From an uncultured Mobiluncus sp. (GTDB taxonomy: Bacteria; Actinomycetota; Actinomycetes; Actinomycetales; Actinomycetaceae): 64,000 bases of DNA. The notes beneath the pieces were generated by a model. That model saw only the letters and a program-made list of their open reading frames with translations, had not been told where the DNA came from and did not search any database. The DNA is taken from positions 29,903 to 93,902 of the forward strand of contig NZ_CALUCZ010000007.1 of NCBI RefSeq assembly GCF_943914685.1, given 5' to 3'. Of the stretch, positions 52,908-62,961 are shown piece by piece; positions within the stretch are counted from its first letter, which is position 1; every line of letters begins with the position of its first letter. The position numbers and the translations under genes are program-made.

Positions 52908-55408
52908 ATGCCCTCTACCCTGTTGGCTCACGACCACATCCCCCGAACGGGGAAGCGCCAACCAGTCAGCACCTACCGAATTCAATTAAGCCCTGAGTTT
53001 GGATTTAACCAAGCGAATAAATTGCTGCCCTATCTCGATTTCCTGGGAATCACCGACGTTTATCTTTCCCCTATTTTGCAGGCTGCTCCAGGATCGAATC
53101 ATGGCTACGATGTAGTTGACCATTCGAGGATTTCTACCGACCTTGGCGGAGAAGACGCCTTTGTAGCACTAGCTGAAAGTATTCATAGAGCAAACATGGG
53201 ATTAGTGGTTGATGTGGTTCCCAATCACATGGCATTTCCGACTCCGCTCTATCACAACCGGCAACTATGGTCGGTACTCCGTTACGGTCATGAATCCCCC
53301 TACGTAAAATGGTTTGACATCGAAACTGAAGAACCCATCCTTCTGCCAATTCTTGCGGAACCCATCGGGAAGGTCCTTACAGAGGGACAACTCGAAGTCC
53401 AAGATTTGCAGGTTCCCGATACTCAGCTGGAGCCTCAACAGGTGCTGAGATACTTCAATCATATTTTTCCCTTAGCGGAAGGAACCTCAGACCTGCCTCT
53501 GGAAGTCCTTTTAGAAAAACAAAACTACCGCTTGGCTCACTGGGAAATTACCAATGAAGAACTGAACTATCGACGTTTTTTGACATCGGAAGTTTAGTGG
53601 GATTGCGGGTTGAAGACCCGGAGGTATTCCAAGCCACGCACACGAAAATCCTCGAGATGGTAAACCGAGGTTTGATTGACGGTTTACGCATCGATCACAG
53701 TGATGGTCTAGCTGACCCGGCCGGATACTTCTCACGACTCCACGAAACAACAGGTGGAATCTGGATTGTTACAGAGAAAATCCTGGCAGAAAATGAGGAT
53801 TTGCCCGCTGCTTGGCAGGTTGCAGGTACTACGGGCTACGACTGCTCATACCGATTAGGGCAACTGTCAGTGAACCCTCAAGCCATGGTCCCACTGGGAA
53901 TTTTGATGGAAGAAATAACCGGGGATGCGCTGACCGACTACTCCAATAAGGTCAAACAGTCTAAGCACGAAGTTTTGAGCGGTCCCTTACGCACAGAGCT
54001 GAACCGATTGGCGAAATTAGCTCACACGGTGTGCTCATCTGATATTCGCTTGCGCGACACGACCATGAAGTCTCTGACCGACTGCCTAACGGAACTGATT
54101 GTGGCGATGGATCGCTACCGGACATATTTCGTTCAAGGTCAGCCCCTTGATTCTGCTTCCGAAGATGCCCTGAATCGAGCCGGCGCCATTGCCCGCGACA
54201 ACCTCCCCGAAAAACAACACGATACCTTAGAGATTCTCCTGGCATTACTTAAGGGAAAATCCGTGGGGGCTGAGCGGTTGACAGAAATGAAAGAACTGGC
54301 ACAGTTACAAGTCTCGTTTCAACAAGTTTGCGGCGCCACTATGGCCAAAGGCGTAGAAGACACAACTTTCTATAGGTGGACCCATCTCAGCGAGCTATGT
54401 GAAGTCGGAGGAAATCCAGGGCGGTTCGGAATGACTCCGGACGATTTCCACTCTTGGGCTCAGTTGATGCAAAGCAATTGGCCCGTTGGGATGACTTCAT
54501 TGTCAACCCACGATTCTAAACGCAGTGAAGATGTCCGGGCGCAAATGAGCGTAATAACCCAAGACTACGATGCTTGGATTGAACTAGTGAAACAAGTACG
54601 CCGTCTCTCGCTCCATTACCGCCCAGCGACTCTGCGAGGCTCTATCGAAAACTTTATCTATCAGACTATTGCGGGAACTTGGAACACTAACGAACCGATT
54701 GCTCCTGACCGACTGCAGGAATATGTTTTGAAGTCCGCTAGGGAACAAAAACTATGGACCAGCTGGATTAATCCGGCGAAACAAGCCGAACATGAAACTA
54801 TGGAATTCGCGGGGAATTTGTTAGCCGACCCTGATGTGTTGGAACTTTTCCAGAACTTCTATGATTCTCACTTCACGGAAATTCGCACGGTTATTCTGGC
54901 AAGCAAAGCCATACAGCTGCTGGCTCCAGGGGTAGCAGATAATTATCAAGGTTGCGAATCTGTGCGTTACCTGCTCGTTGATCCGGACAATCGCAGTAGG
55001 GTTGATTTTCGAAAACTCCAAGCTGCTCTTACAGCTCTGGATGCTGGTGAGACTCCGGCCAATTTAGCGGCGGAAAAACTCTGGTTGACCTCGAGACTCC
55101 TTCGACTACGCCGGAAGTTTCCAGCTATTTTTGCCTCTCCAAAAGGTATTTATCAACCCCTAGCAACTACATCTTCTTCTTTGCTAGCTTTCGGAAGAGG
55201 CACGGATACCGGGCTGAAAGTGGTTTGCGTGGCGGATATTGACATGACTCTTCAGAAACGCGGATTTAGCTATCACGATACACAAGTCATTCTTCCTGCC
55301 GGCAGCTGGCATTCCATTCTTACTGAAACCTGCTACCCGCAGGGGGCACACTCGGTATCCCAAATGCTGACGACTTGGCCCGTAGAAGTACTGTTGCGGG
55401 CGGAGTAG
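52908..55408 (+). pseudogene. treY: maltooligosyl trehalose synthase, split by a -1 frameshift
   Basis: TreY turns the reducing end of maltodextrin into a trehalosyl end. The N-terminal part (52908-53597) holds TYRIQLSPEFGF, SPILQAAPGSNHGYDVVDH and VVPNHMAF, then stops at TAG after RRFLTSEV. The second part (53597-55408) continues in the -1 frame with GLRVEDPEVF, GLRIDHSDGLADP, VTEKIL, MAKGVEDTTFYR and SLSTHDSKRSEDVR. Restoring one T in the six-T run (53576-53581) gives RRFFDIGSLVGLRVEDPE, the normal family sequence. The frame loss is therefore one base, and everything else looks intact. It may be an assembly error, a mutation, or translational recoding. AAAGGAG precedes ATG 52908. Confidence 0.85.
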
Positions 55409-55412
55409 AACA

Positions 55413-57344
55413 ATGGGAAAACCGTTTTTTATTAAAGAGCCGCAATCTCATCGAGCCGAATCGTCGTTTATCCGCCCCCGAGTGTGGGCACCTCGTTCGA
55501 GTCACGTCGAATTGGTGGTTCGTTCCGGTACGCTCCCCGCGTCTGCGTGTTGCAAAGACGTTACAACCGCCGCGGCTTTCAGGGGGCAAAGTGTTCGGGA
55601 AACTATGAAATCCAAACCAAACGGTTGGTGGGAAGCTCTCCACGATTTACCTGCCGGAAGCCTCTATGGATTTAGCCTAAACGGAGGGAAACCGCTCCCT
55701 GATCCGCGTTCACGCTTCCAACCGGAAGGAGTGCATTCCTGGTCTGAAGTGTGGCTTCCGTCCCATCTTGACCATGGGGAGTGGACTGGCCTGAACTGCT
55801 TAGGCAAGGTGTTCTATGAACTTCACGTGGGAACTTTCACCTCCGGAGGCACTTTCCGGGACGCCCAAGAAAAACTCTCATACTTACGGGATATTGGCGT
55901 GGAAGTAGTGGAAATTATGCCGCTGGCGGCTTTCGAAGGTAGCCGAGGTTGGGGTTATGATCAGGTACTTCCCTTTGCTGTACAGGCAAGTTATGGAAGA
56001 CCCGACGATTTAGCTCAGTTTGTGGCCGCCGCCCATCGAGAGGGGCTCGCGGTGTGCCTGGACATAGTTTTGAATCACTTGGGTAATTCTGGATGCTATG
56101 CAGGCAAATTCGGACCTTATTTTTTATCTGAGCCAACTATCTGGGGAAACGCGCTTGACCTGAGCCAACCCGGGGAACCGGTGGAATATCTGTCTGACGC
56201 CGCAATGTGGTGGCTGGAGGCTTTCGGAATCGATGCACTGCGTCTGGATGCAATTCATGCCATCCCTGCCGAAGGACGAAAACGACTTATGGACGCCATC
56301 ACAGCTAAAGTGCAAACATTGAGCGGGCCAGAGGCCTGGCCGCGCACATTAATTGCAGAATCCGATTTAAACCAGGTGTCCTTGCTTGACACGCTCGGTT
56401 TAGACGGACTGTGGAACGATGACTTTCATCATGCCCTACATGGTTTGTTCACCGGGGAAAGTCATGGTTACTACGCTGATTTTGCTAACCGCCAAGCCTT
56501 GGTGAAAGTTATCAATGAGACATATTTCCACAACGGCACCTATTCGTCTTTTCGAAAGAAACATTGGGGACAGGTTGTGCCTCGAGAGGTGGAACAGAAT
56601 CACTTCGTGGTGTTTTCTTCCAACCACGATCAGGTCGGGAATCGTCCTTTTGGAGACCGCCCGGCATCCTATATTTCCCCTGCCGCCGCCGCAGCTCTGG
56701 CGGCGTTGACAGTGCTATCCCCGTTTACCCCTCTTCTGTTCATGGGTGAAGAGTACGGTGCAACCACACCATTCCAGTTTTTTTCTGATCCTTTAGATGA
56801 ACAGAACGCGCAAAAGTTACGTGCAGGACGGTTGCAGGAATTCGCTGCCGCATGGGACATCGGCACAGAACAGAATGACGGTACACGCCCTTTTTTCAAA
56901 ATACCAGCGCAATTGCCCGATCCGACTGCAGAGTCTACTTTCCAGAATTCCAAGCTCGACTGGCAGGAATCAGAAACTGACCGAGGCCGAACCTTTCTTA
57001 ACTGGTACCATGATTTGATTGCTCTGCGACACCGGGCACAGGCCGGCGAATTTTTATTCTCCGATGTTCACCATCAGACGCTAGATTGCTCACCCTCTCA
57101 TGGAGAAGCGTTTTGGGAGGACGATGTGTTGATTCTACGTAGCCTCGGGCTGAGGGTAGAAGTTAACTTCGGATTCCCATCCGCAGCAATTCCACAAAAT
57201 ATTCTCTTGAACTGGAACGATTACGTCAAAGGAACATCTAAGAGTTCCGCTGATATCGAATCTTGCCCAGAGGCTCCGAAAGTATCTCAAATATTCGTTT
57301 CGCTTGACTCGAAGTCTGAAGCAGAGAACTTTTGGGTGAAATAG
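55413..57344 (+). CDS. treZ: malto-oligosyltrehalose trehalohydrolase
   Basis: This enzyme releases trehalose from the maltooligosyl-trehalose made by TreY. Of 643 residues, the N-terminal beta domain contains RVWAPRSSHVELVV, and the GH13 core contains YELHVGTFTSGGTF, IVLNHLGNSG, DALRLDAIHAI, LIAESDLN, FSSNHDQVGNRPFGDR and LLFMGEEYG. These are characteristic of TreZ. It starts 4 bases after treY. No treX debranching gene is in the block. Its stop codon abuts that of the DUF2254 gene with no bases between. Confidence 0.94.
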   Translation: MGKPFFIKEPQSHRAESSFIRPRVWAPRSSHVELVVRSGTLPASACCKDVTTAAAFRGQSVRETMKSKPNGWWEALHDLPAGSLYGFSLNGGKPLPDPRSRFQPEGVHSWSEVWLPSHLDHGEWTGLNCLGKVFYELHVGTFTSGGTFRDAQEKLSYLRDIGVEVVEIMPLAAFEGSRGWGYDQVLPFAVQASYGRPDDLAQFVAAAHREGLAVCLDIVLNHLGNSGCYAGKFGPYFLSEPTIWGNALDLSQPGEPVEYLSDAAMWWLEAFGIDALRLDAIHAIPAEGRKRLMDAITAKVQTLSGPEAWPRTLIAESDLNQVSLLDTLGLDGLWNDDFHHALHGLFTGESHGYYADFANRQALVKVINETYFHNGTYSSFRKKHWGQVVPREVEQNHFVVFSSNHDQVGNRPFGDRPASYISPAAAAALAALTVLSPFTPLLFMGEEYGATTPFQFFSDPLDEQNAQKLRAGRLQEFAAAWDIGTEQNDGTRPFFKIPAQLPDPTAESTFQNSKLDWQESETDRGRTFLNWYHDLIALRHRAQAGEFLFSDVHHQTLDCSPSHGEAFWEDDVLILRSLGLRVEVNFGFPSAAIPQNILLNWNDYVKGTSKSSADIESCPEAPKVSQIFVSLDSKSEAENFWVK

Positions 57345-58676
57345 CTATTTCTCTGCCGGATTGGTGGCGCGGACATGACCTGGGGTTTCATCAAGTTTGT
57401 TGACCAATTCCGTCATCCGGTTGAGGGTGTCTCGATATTCCTCACGAGCCACGCCGTGCAGGATTTCCAGCATACGGCGCAGCTGCTCGGGAACGATGAC
57501 CGCTCCCGCTCCCCACACCGCAATCTCAGTGACCGCCAGTTCCACCAGCTCATCGGCGGTTTGTGGACAGTAAACTAAGCGGATTGTACCCGCTTTGTCA
57601 GTCACGTAAGGTACCGGAGTCTGCCGGGTTACCGCCCTTATCAAGATGGTGTGCAGGGCGTTGATGGCTTCCACCGCGGTCAGGGGGTCGTTGATGCCCG
57701 GAGACAGGGCCCGGCTGGCAATGTCGACAAGCTGGCGGATACCAAAGCCGATATCTTGGCGCAAGGAACGTTGCGGGGAGAGAACCAGGCCTTTTTGGAT
57801 TTTTGTCAGGGCAGCCTCATCAACTTCGGCGTAAACCACGCCGACCTGGGTGCCCGCCCCGATATAGGAGCCAACTTGCGTGGTTAGTTCAATAGTGGTG
57901 TCAAGAGTTTCTGCCAGTTTCACCAGGTAGGGGTAGTCGATGTCACTGAGACGGTCGTCAGCTTGGTCCAACACAATCGGGATGACGGCACCGTCGCGCG
58001 GGGGGTTCCATTCCCGAGCGCCCTGGCGAGGCTGGATTGTTGAACCTCCCGGAATCATGCAGTCCATGGTGTCAATAGTGCGTCGCGACAGGTCCCGGAT
58101 TACGTTTGTGACCCGGATAGAGGTGGTGATGTGGTGAATGAAAGCGAGAAAGAATCCCACGCTGACAATCACCGACAGGAAAGCCAAGCTGGTGGCAATC
58201 TGGGGAACGAACCCGGTATCCGTGTCAGTTTCACTATGCACACAACGCAACACCGTCAGCGCATAAAGAAACGTTCCGGCAAAGACCCCGAGGGTGATTT
58301 GCGTAATGCGTTCTTCCAGGAAAGATTCCAGAATACGCGGGGTGAACTGGTTGGACGCGAGTTGTAACACCACCATAGTTACCGAAAACACCAGGCCAGT
58401 AACCGAAATCATGGCGCTGCTGATTGTGGTGAGCACGCTGCGAGCCCCATCGGGACCACCTTCGAACAAGAATGGTAGGGACTGACCCACCGCCCGATCG
58501 ATTTGGGGAATGACCAAACCAGCCGCTATTGCCGAAATACTCAGAGCCAGGGGAATTGCCCAAAATCGCGTCCAAAATTGATTCCACCAGTTCCAACGAG
58601 GGACTTCTGGCAACCAGTGGCCATAGACTACGGGTTCATCATTCGTCTCATTTTTGGATATTTCGGTGTCACTCAC
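57345..58676 (-). CDS. DUF2254 membrane protein
   Basis: The 443-residue protein has about four hydrophobic helices within residues 30-190 and a soluble C-terminal half. The blocks SAMISVTGLVFSVTMVVLQLA, TPRILESF, the HHITTSIRVTNVIRDL segment, IGFGIRQLVDIASRALSPGINDP and the TAVEAINALHTIL segment are typical of DUF2254. Its function is unknown. It converges on treZ with zero spacing. Confidence 0.88.
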   Translation of the reverse strand: MSDTEISKNETNDEPVVYGHWLPEVPRWNWWNQFWTRFWAIPLALSISAIAAGLVIPQIDRAVGQSLPFLFEGGPDGARSVLTTISSAMISVTGLVFSVTMVVLQLASNQFTPRILESFLEERITQITLGVFAGTFLYALTVLRCVHSETDTDTGFVPQIATSLAFLSVIVSVGFFLAFIHHITTSIRVTNVIRDLSRRTIDTMDCMIPGGSTIQPRQGAREWNPPRDGAVIPIVLDQADDRLSDIDYPYLVKLAETLDTTIELTTQVGSYIGAGTQVGVVYAEVDEAALTKIQKGLVLSPQRSLRQDIGFGIRQLVDIASRALSPGINDPLTAVEAINALHTILIRAVTRQTPVPYVTDKAGTIRLVYCPQTADELVELAVTEIAVWGAGAVIVPEQLRRMLEILHGVAREEYRDTLNRMTELVNKLDETPGHVRATNPAEK

Positions 58677-58706
58677 GATTCCACCCTATCGCAGTATCCA
58701 AGCCGA

Positions 58707-58720
58707 AAGTGAGCTCACTT
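58707..58720. promoter_or_regulatory. 14-bp perfect palindrome between DUF2254 and deoD
   Basis: AAGTGAGCTCACTT lies about 110 bases upstream of deoD. It is a candidate regulator-binding site for either divergent gene. Confidence 0.35.
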
Positions 58721-58829
58721 ACAGGCTGGAATACCCATCGGTGCAGCCCTAACGGTTTCAATCTGCCCTGACGAAAGCGTAGAGCTATTAAAATTTTGAC
58801 TGCAGATTGATTCCCAACCAGGAGGTTCC

Positions 58830-59552
58830 ATGTCTACCCCTCATATTGCAGCCGAACCCGGGGATTTCGCTCCCGCCGTGCTGATGCCAGGCGACCCGAA
58901 ACGAGCTGAAAAAATCGCCCACACTCTGATGAGTGACGCCAAATTGGTCACCGACGTGCGTTCCATGCTGGGCTTTACCGGCACCTACCGGGGCAAACCG
59001 CTGTCGGTCATGGGATCGGGCATGGGTCAGCCCTCCATGACTATCTATGCCACGGAACTGTTCAAGTTTTTTGATGTGAAGCGCATCATTCGGGTAGGTA
59101 CCTGCGGTTCTATCTCTCCCCTGGCGGGGGTCGGGGACACGGTGGTGGCTATGAGCGCCCACACTGACTCTCACATCAACGTGGCGCGTTTCCCCGAGAT
59201 TACCTTTGCTCCGTGCGCCTCGTGGTCCTTGCTTTCGGCCGCCATGAAAGCGGTTGACGAACTGCCCGAGGCTGACCGCGACCGGGTTCACGTCGGGACC
59301 GTGTTCTCTGAAGACCATTTCTATTTCAAGGTTCCGGGTTTGCTGGAACGCTTGCGTGCCTACGGCACCCTCGCCCTCGAGATGGAAACCGCCGCTCTCT
59401 ACGGAGTTGCTGCCGAATTCGGTCGCGAGGCCCTGACGGTGCTGACCGTATCGGATAGTCTGCTCGACCATTCTCATGACATGACCCCGGGGCAGCGCGA
59501 AACGAAGTTCGCCAACACGCTGGCTCTGGCCACCGCGGCCGCCCTGTGCTAA
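58830..59552 (+). CDS. deoD: purine nucleoside phosphorylase (DeoD type)
   Basis: This enzyme cleaves purine (deoxy)nucleosides with phosphate to base and (deoxy)ribose 1-phosphate. The 240-residue protein has the hexameric DeoD pattern: AVLMPGDPKRAEKIA, GSGMGQPSMTIY, RVGTCGSI, LEMETAALYGVAAEFG and VSDSLLDH. AGGAGG lies seven bases before the ATG. It is part of the local nucleoside-salvage group with deoA, a phosphohexomutase and deoC. Confidence 0.97.
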   Translation: MSTPHIAAEPGDFAPAVLMPGDPKRAEKIAHTLMSDAKLVTDVRSMLGFTGTYRGKPLSVMGSGMGQPSMTIYATELFKFFDVKRIIRVGTCGSISPLAGVGDTVVAMSAHTDSHINVARFPEITFAPCASWSLLSAAMKAVDELPEADRDRVHVGTVFSEDHFYFKVPGLLERLRAYGTLALEMETAALYGVAAEFGREALTVLTVSDSLLDHSHDMTPGQRETKFANTLALATAAALC

Positions 59553-59610
59553 AGATCTGCCGCACTAACGGCCTTCTGAACTGGCAAAACCTCCAAACTA
59601 ACGGAACGTT

Positions 59611-60897
59611 CTAAGCAATCCGGTCAATAATCAAAGGCCCCGCCCCGGCAAAGGTGTCCGCGATTTCCCAGCTGCCCTTTAGCGCTGCCAGCGCCCGCTC
59701 AAAACGCTGCGGCTCGTCAGCGTGCAGAGTAAACAGGGTTTGACCTGCTTGTACTCGGTCGCCCGGTTTGGCGTGCAGGGTTATTCCCGCCCCCAAGGAC
59801 ACTGCCTCGCCCGGACGAGCTCGCCCGGCACCGGTACGCCACGAAGCCACCCCGACTGCCAGCGCGTCCAGGCGGCTCAGTACACCGCTGCGCTCCGCTT
59901 TCACTTCGCAATGTTCTCGAGCCGAAGCCAGAGGGGCGTCGGGGTCCCCGCCCTGGGACCGAATCATTTCCCGCCAGGTGTCCATCGCGGCACCCGAAGC
60001 CAAAGCCGCGCCCGGATCGGCATCGGTCTGACCCGCGGCCGTCAACATTTCTCGCGCCAAAGCGACCGTAAGCTCCACCACGTCGGCGGGACCACCGCCT
60101 GCCAGAACTTCCACCGCTTCGGCGACTTCCCCCGCATTGCCGACTTCCCGGCCTAGTGGGGTCGACATATCGGTGAGCAAAGCGACCGTGTGGGTGCCGG
60201 CATCTTTCCCCAAAGCCACCATGGTTTGCGCCAGCTCGCGGGCTTGCGGTAACTCTTTCATGAAAGCCCCGGAACCGACTTTGACGTCCAGCACCAGAGC
60301 GGCGGAGCCTTCCGCAATCTTCTTTGACATAATCGAGGAAGCAATCAGCGGGACACAATCAACTGTGCTGGTCACGTCCCGCAGGGCATAAAGTTTCCGG
60401 TCGGCGGGAGCCAGCCCCGCCCCGGCCGCACACACGACCGCCCCGCACCCGGTTCCCAGAATCTCGGTAATCTGCTCATTGCTCAGCTCGGCCTGCCAGC
60501 CGGGAATGGCCTCCAGCTTGTCCAAAGTGCCGCCCGTGTGTCCCAAGTCACGCCCGGAAAGCTGCGGTACGGCCACGCCGAAACTTGCCACCAGCGGCGC
60601 TAGCGGCAGAGTGATCTTGTCCCCTACCCCGCCGGTGGAATGTTTATCTGCGGTGGGACGCGGCAGGGAGCCAAAATCCAGGCGTTGCCCGGAGTCAATC
60701 ATCGCTTGGGTCCAGTCGAAAATCTCGCGCTGGTTCATGCCCTTGAGGAACACCGCCATCGCCAGGGCCGCCATCTGTTCGCTGGTAACCCAGTCGCGAG
60801 TATAGGCATCGATGACCCACTGAATCTGGGCGGTAGATAGCTCCTGACCATCGCGTTTGGTCCGAATCACATCGACAGCGTCAAAGGGTTCCACCAT
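59611..60897 (-). CDS. deoA: thymidine phosphorylase
   Basis: This enzyme cleaves thymidine or related pyrimidine nucleosides with phosphate. The 428-residue protein has the family N-terminal helical domain (VIRTKRDGQELSTAQIQWVI), DKHSTGGVGDKITLPLAPL, LSGRDLGHTGGTLDKLEAIP, the ALRDVTSTVDCVPLIASSIM segment with KKIAEGSAALVLDVKVG, and a C-terminal PYNP domain with LGAGITLHAKPGD. It lies between deoD and the phosphohexomutase gene on the opposite strand. Confidence 0.96.
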   Translation of the reverse strand: MVEPFDAVDVIRTKRDGQELSTAQIQWVIDAYTRDWVTSEQMAALAMAVFLKGMNQREIFDWTQAMIDSGQRLDFGSLPRPTADKHSTGGVGDKITLPLAPLVASFGVAVPQLSGRDLGHTGGTLDKLEAIPGWQAELSNEQITEILGTGCGAVVCAAGAGLAPADRKLYALRDVTSTVDCVPLIASSIMSKKIAEGSAALVLDVKVGSGAFMKELPQARELAQTMVALGKDAGTHTVALLTDMSTPLGREVGNAGEVAEAVEVLAGGGPADVVELTVALAREMLTAAGQTDADPGAALASGAAMDTWREMIRSQGGDPDAPLASAREHCEVKAERSGVLSRLDALAVGVASWRTGAGRARPGEAVSLGAGITLHAKPGDRVQAGQTLFTLHADEPQRFERALAALKGSWEIADTFAGAGPLIIDRIA

Positions 60898-61035
60898 GAT
60901 TTTCCTTTCCGGGGCTTTGGCTCAAAATTCCGGCCCAAAGATTCCAGCCAAGTTTTCCTGAACACGCCCCCAATGACCGAGTATGAACAGCGTCAGCTGC
61001 CCAGACCAGCCAGATTCATCGGCTAGTAATTTACC

Positions 61036-61077
61036 CAGAATCCGGTGTTTTCGAAGGTGTTTCGGGGGCGGATTCTG
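61036..61077. repeat. 9-bp inverted repeat upstream of the phosphohexomutase gene
   Basis: CAGAATCCG and CGGATTCTG are separated by 24 bases. They lie in the divergent region between deoA and the mutase gene, and could be an operator pair or an mRNA stem. Confidence 0.35.
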
Positions 61078-61191
61078 TTCCTCGACCGGTTTGAGCGAAA
61101 ATATGCCACGGGTTCATTTCTGCATTCCGGGGATATTCTTATATTTCAGAACATAACATGGAAAAAAGCTCGCTTGGAGGGGAACCGGCAG

Positions 61192-62910
61192 ATGTATCAG
61201 GACTGGCTGGAAAACGACCCCGATCCCCGCGACCGGGAAGCCCTGCAACGTTTGCTCGACACGGATAGTCCCGCGGCAAAAGCTGAGCTTGCCGCAGCGT
61301 TTGAGTCAGAAATCGCGTTCGGCACTGCCGGTCTGCGCGGGGAAATGGGTCCCGGACCAGCCCGGATGAACACGGCGGTGATTCGCCGCGCCACTTGGGG
61401 GCTGGCCGCGGCCCTGCGAGCAGCCGTCGGGGATGACTTCCTGGTGGTGATTGGTTTCGACGCTCGACACCGTTCTGCCGACTTTGCCCGCACGACGGCG
61501 GGAGTGATTACGGCAGCCGGTGGAAGAGTCCTATTGATGCCCCATATTTGCCCCACCCCCCTGCTGGCCTACGCGATGGGCCGGTATCATGCTGACGCCG
61601 GGGTGATGGTGACGGCCTCGCACAATCCCGCGAAAGACAATGGTTACAAGGTGTACCTGGGAGGGCGGGTCGTCACCGGTTCGGGTTGTCGGGCACAACT
61701 CGTTTCCCCTTGGGATTCGAGGATTTTTGCCCAGATTCAGGCTGCTCCGCCGGCACGGGACGTGCCCTGCGCCGAGTCGGGTTGGGGTTTCATTGACGAG
61801 GATTTGTTTACCCGCTACATTCAGCGCACGGCGGGTCTGGTCAGCGCTGATTCCCCGCGCGATTTGCGGCTGGTGCTGACTTCGATGCACGGGGTCGGGG
61901 CTGATGTTTGCGAAACTGTGTTAGCTCAGGCCGGATTTAGCGAGGTGTTTCCCGTCGCCCAACAGCGTGAACCCGACCCGGATTTTCCGACTATTCCGTT
62001 CCCCAACCCGGAAGAGGCCGGGGCGCTCGATATGGCTATGGCGTTGGCTCGCGATAAACACGCGGACTTGATTGTCGCCAATGACCCGGACGCGGACCGT
62101 TGCGCGGCGGCGATTCCTGACCCGGACGCACCAGGGGGTTGGCGCCAGTTGAGCGGGGACGAAACGGGGGTTTTGCTGGGGTATTACCAGTGTCAAGACC
62201 GTCGGGGTTCGTCAGCCACGGTGGCTCGTTCCCTCGTTTCTGGGGAACTGTTAGACCGGGTGGCTGCGGCAGCCGGGGTCACCCCGATGGTGTCCCTGAC
62301 AGGTTTTAAGTGGATTGCCCGCACCCCGGGGCTGATTTTCGGCTATGAGGAAGCCATCGGCAATTGCTGCGATCCCGACAGCGTGCGCGACAAGGACGGT
62401 ATCAGCGCCACGGTGAAACTGTGTGAAATCGCCGCCATGTTGAAAGCGCAGGGCCGAACTATTGACGACAAGCTCAACGAAATCTACCTCGCGCACGGGC
62501 TTTATGTCACGACACCGCTGACATTCCGGGTAGCGGACGAGGGCTTGATTAGTGAGGGAATGCGTCGCCTGCGGGCTCGCGGTTTGACGGATTTCGGTGG
62601 GGAACCCATCGTGTTTAGCCATGACTTGTCCACCAATTCGATGCCTGATGAGCTGCACACCTCCGTACCGTCAGGGTGGGATCATCTGCAGGAGTTGCCG
62701 CCTACGGACGCGCTGTTCTTTGGCACGGCTTCCGGGTCCCGCGTGGTGGTGCGCCCGTCCGGAACCGAACCAAAGTTAAAGTGCTACCTGCAAGTGGTGA
62801 TACCCGCAGTCACCGCCTCGGCCCTTGTGACAGCAAAAGCCCAGGCCCGCCAACGTTTGGCGGCCATCAAAACGGATTTGAGCGAAGTTTTAGGGTTTGA
62901 TGCGCCCTGA
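61192..62910 (+). CDS. phosphohexomutase family protein, possibly the phosphopentomutase of the deo pathway
   Basis: The 572-residue protein is the long alpha-D-phosphohexomutase type (PMM/PGM, PGM2-like). Landmarks are FGTAGLRGEMGPGPARMN, the phosphoserine loop VTASHNPAKDNGYKVYLGG, metal-binding NDPDADRCA, sugar-binding GYEEAIGNC and the C-terminal phosphate-binding RPSGTEPKLKCY. GGAGGGG precedes ATG 61192; the frame is open to 61045. It sits among deoD, deoA and deoC and no deoB is present, so interconversion of (deoxy)ribose 1- and 5-phosphate is a reasonable inference. Confidence 0.92.
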   Translation: MYQDWLENDPDPRDREALQRLLDTDSPAAKAELAAAFESEIAFGTAGLRGEMGPGPARMNTAVIRRATWGLAAALRAAVGDDFLVVIGFDARHRSADFARTTAGVITAAGGRVLLMPHICPTPLLAYAMGRYHADAGVMVTASHNPAKDNGYKVYLGGRVVTGSGCRAQLVSPWDSRIFAQIQAAPPARDVPCAESGWGFIDEDLFTRYIQRTAGLVSADSPRDLRLVLTSMHGVGADVCETVLAQAGFSEVFPVAQQREPDPDFPTIPFPNPEEAGALDMAMALARDKHADLIVANDPDADRCAAAIPDPDAPGGWRQLSGDETGVLLGYYQCQDRRGSSATVARSLVSGELLDRVAAAAGVTPMVSLTGFKWIARTPGLIFGYEEAIGNCCDPDSVRDKDGISATVKLCEIAAMLKAQGRTIDDKLNEIYLAHGLYVTTPLTFRVADEGLISEGMRRLRARGLTDFGGEPIVFSHDLSTNSMPDELHTSVPSGWDHLQELPPTDALFFGTASGSRVVVRPSGTEPKLKCYLQVVIPAVTASALVTAKAQARQRLAAIKTDLSEVLGFDAP

Positions 62911-62961
62911 GCCGCGGTTCGCGGGTCCGACTGGGCGGTTTCAAAAGGTTCTATGGTCGCC

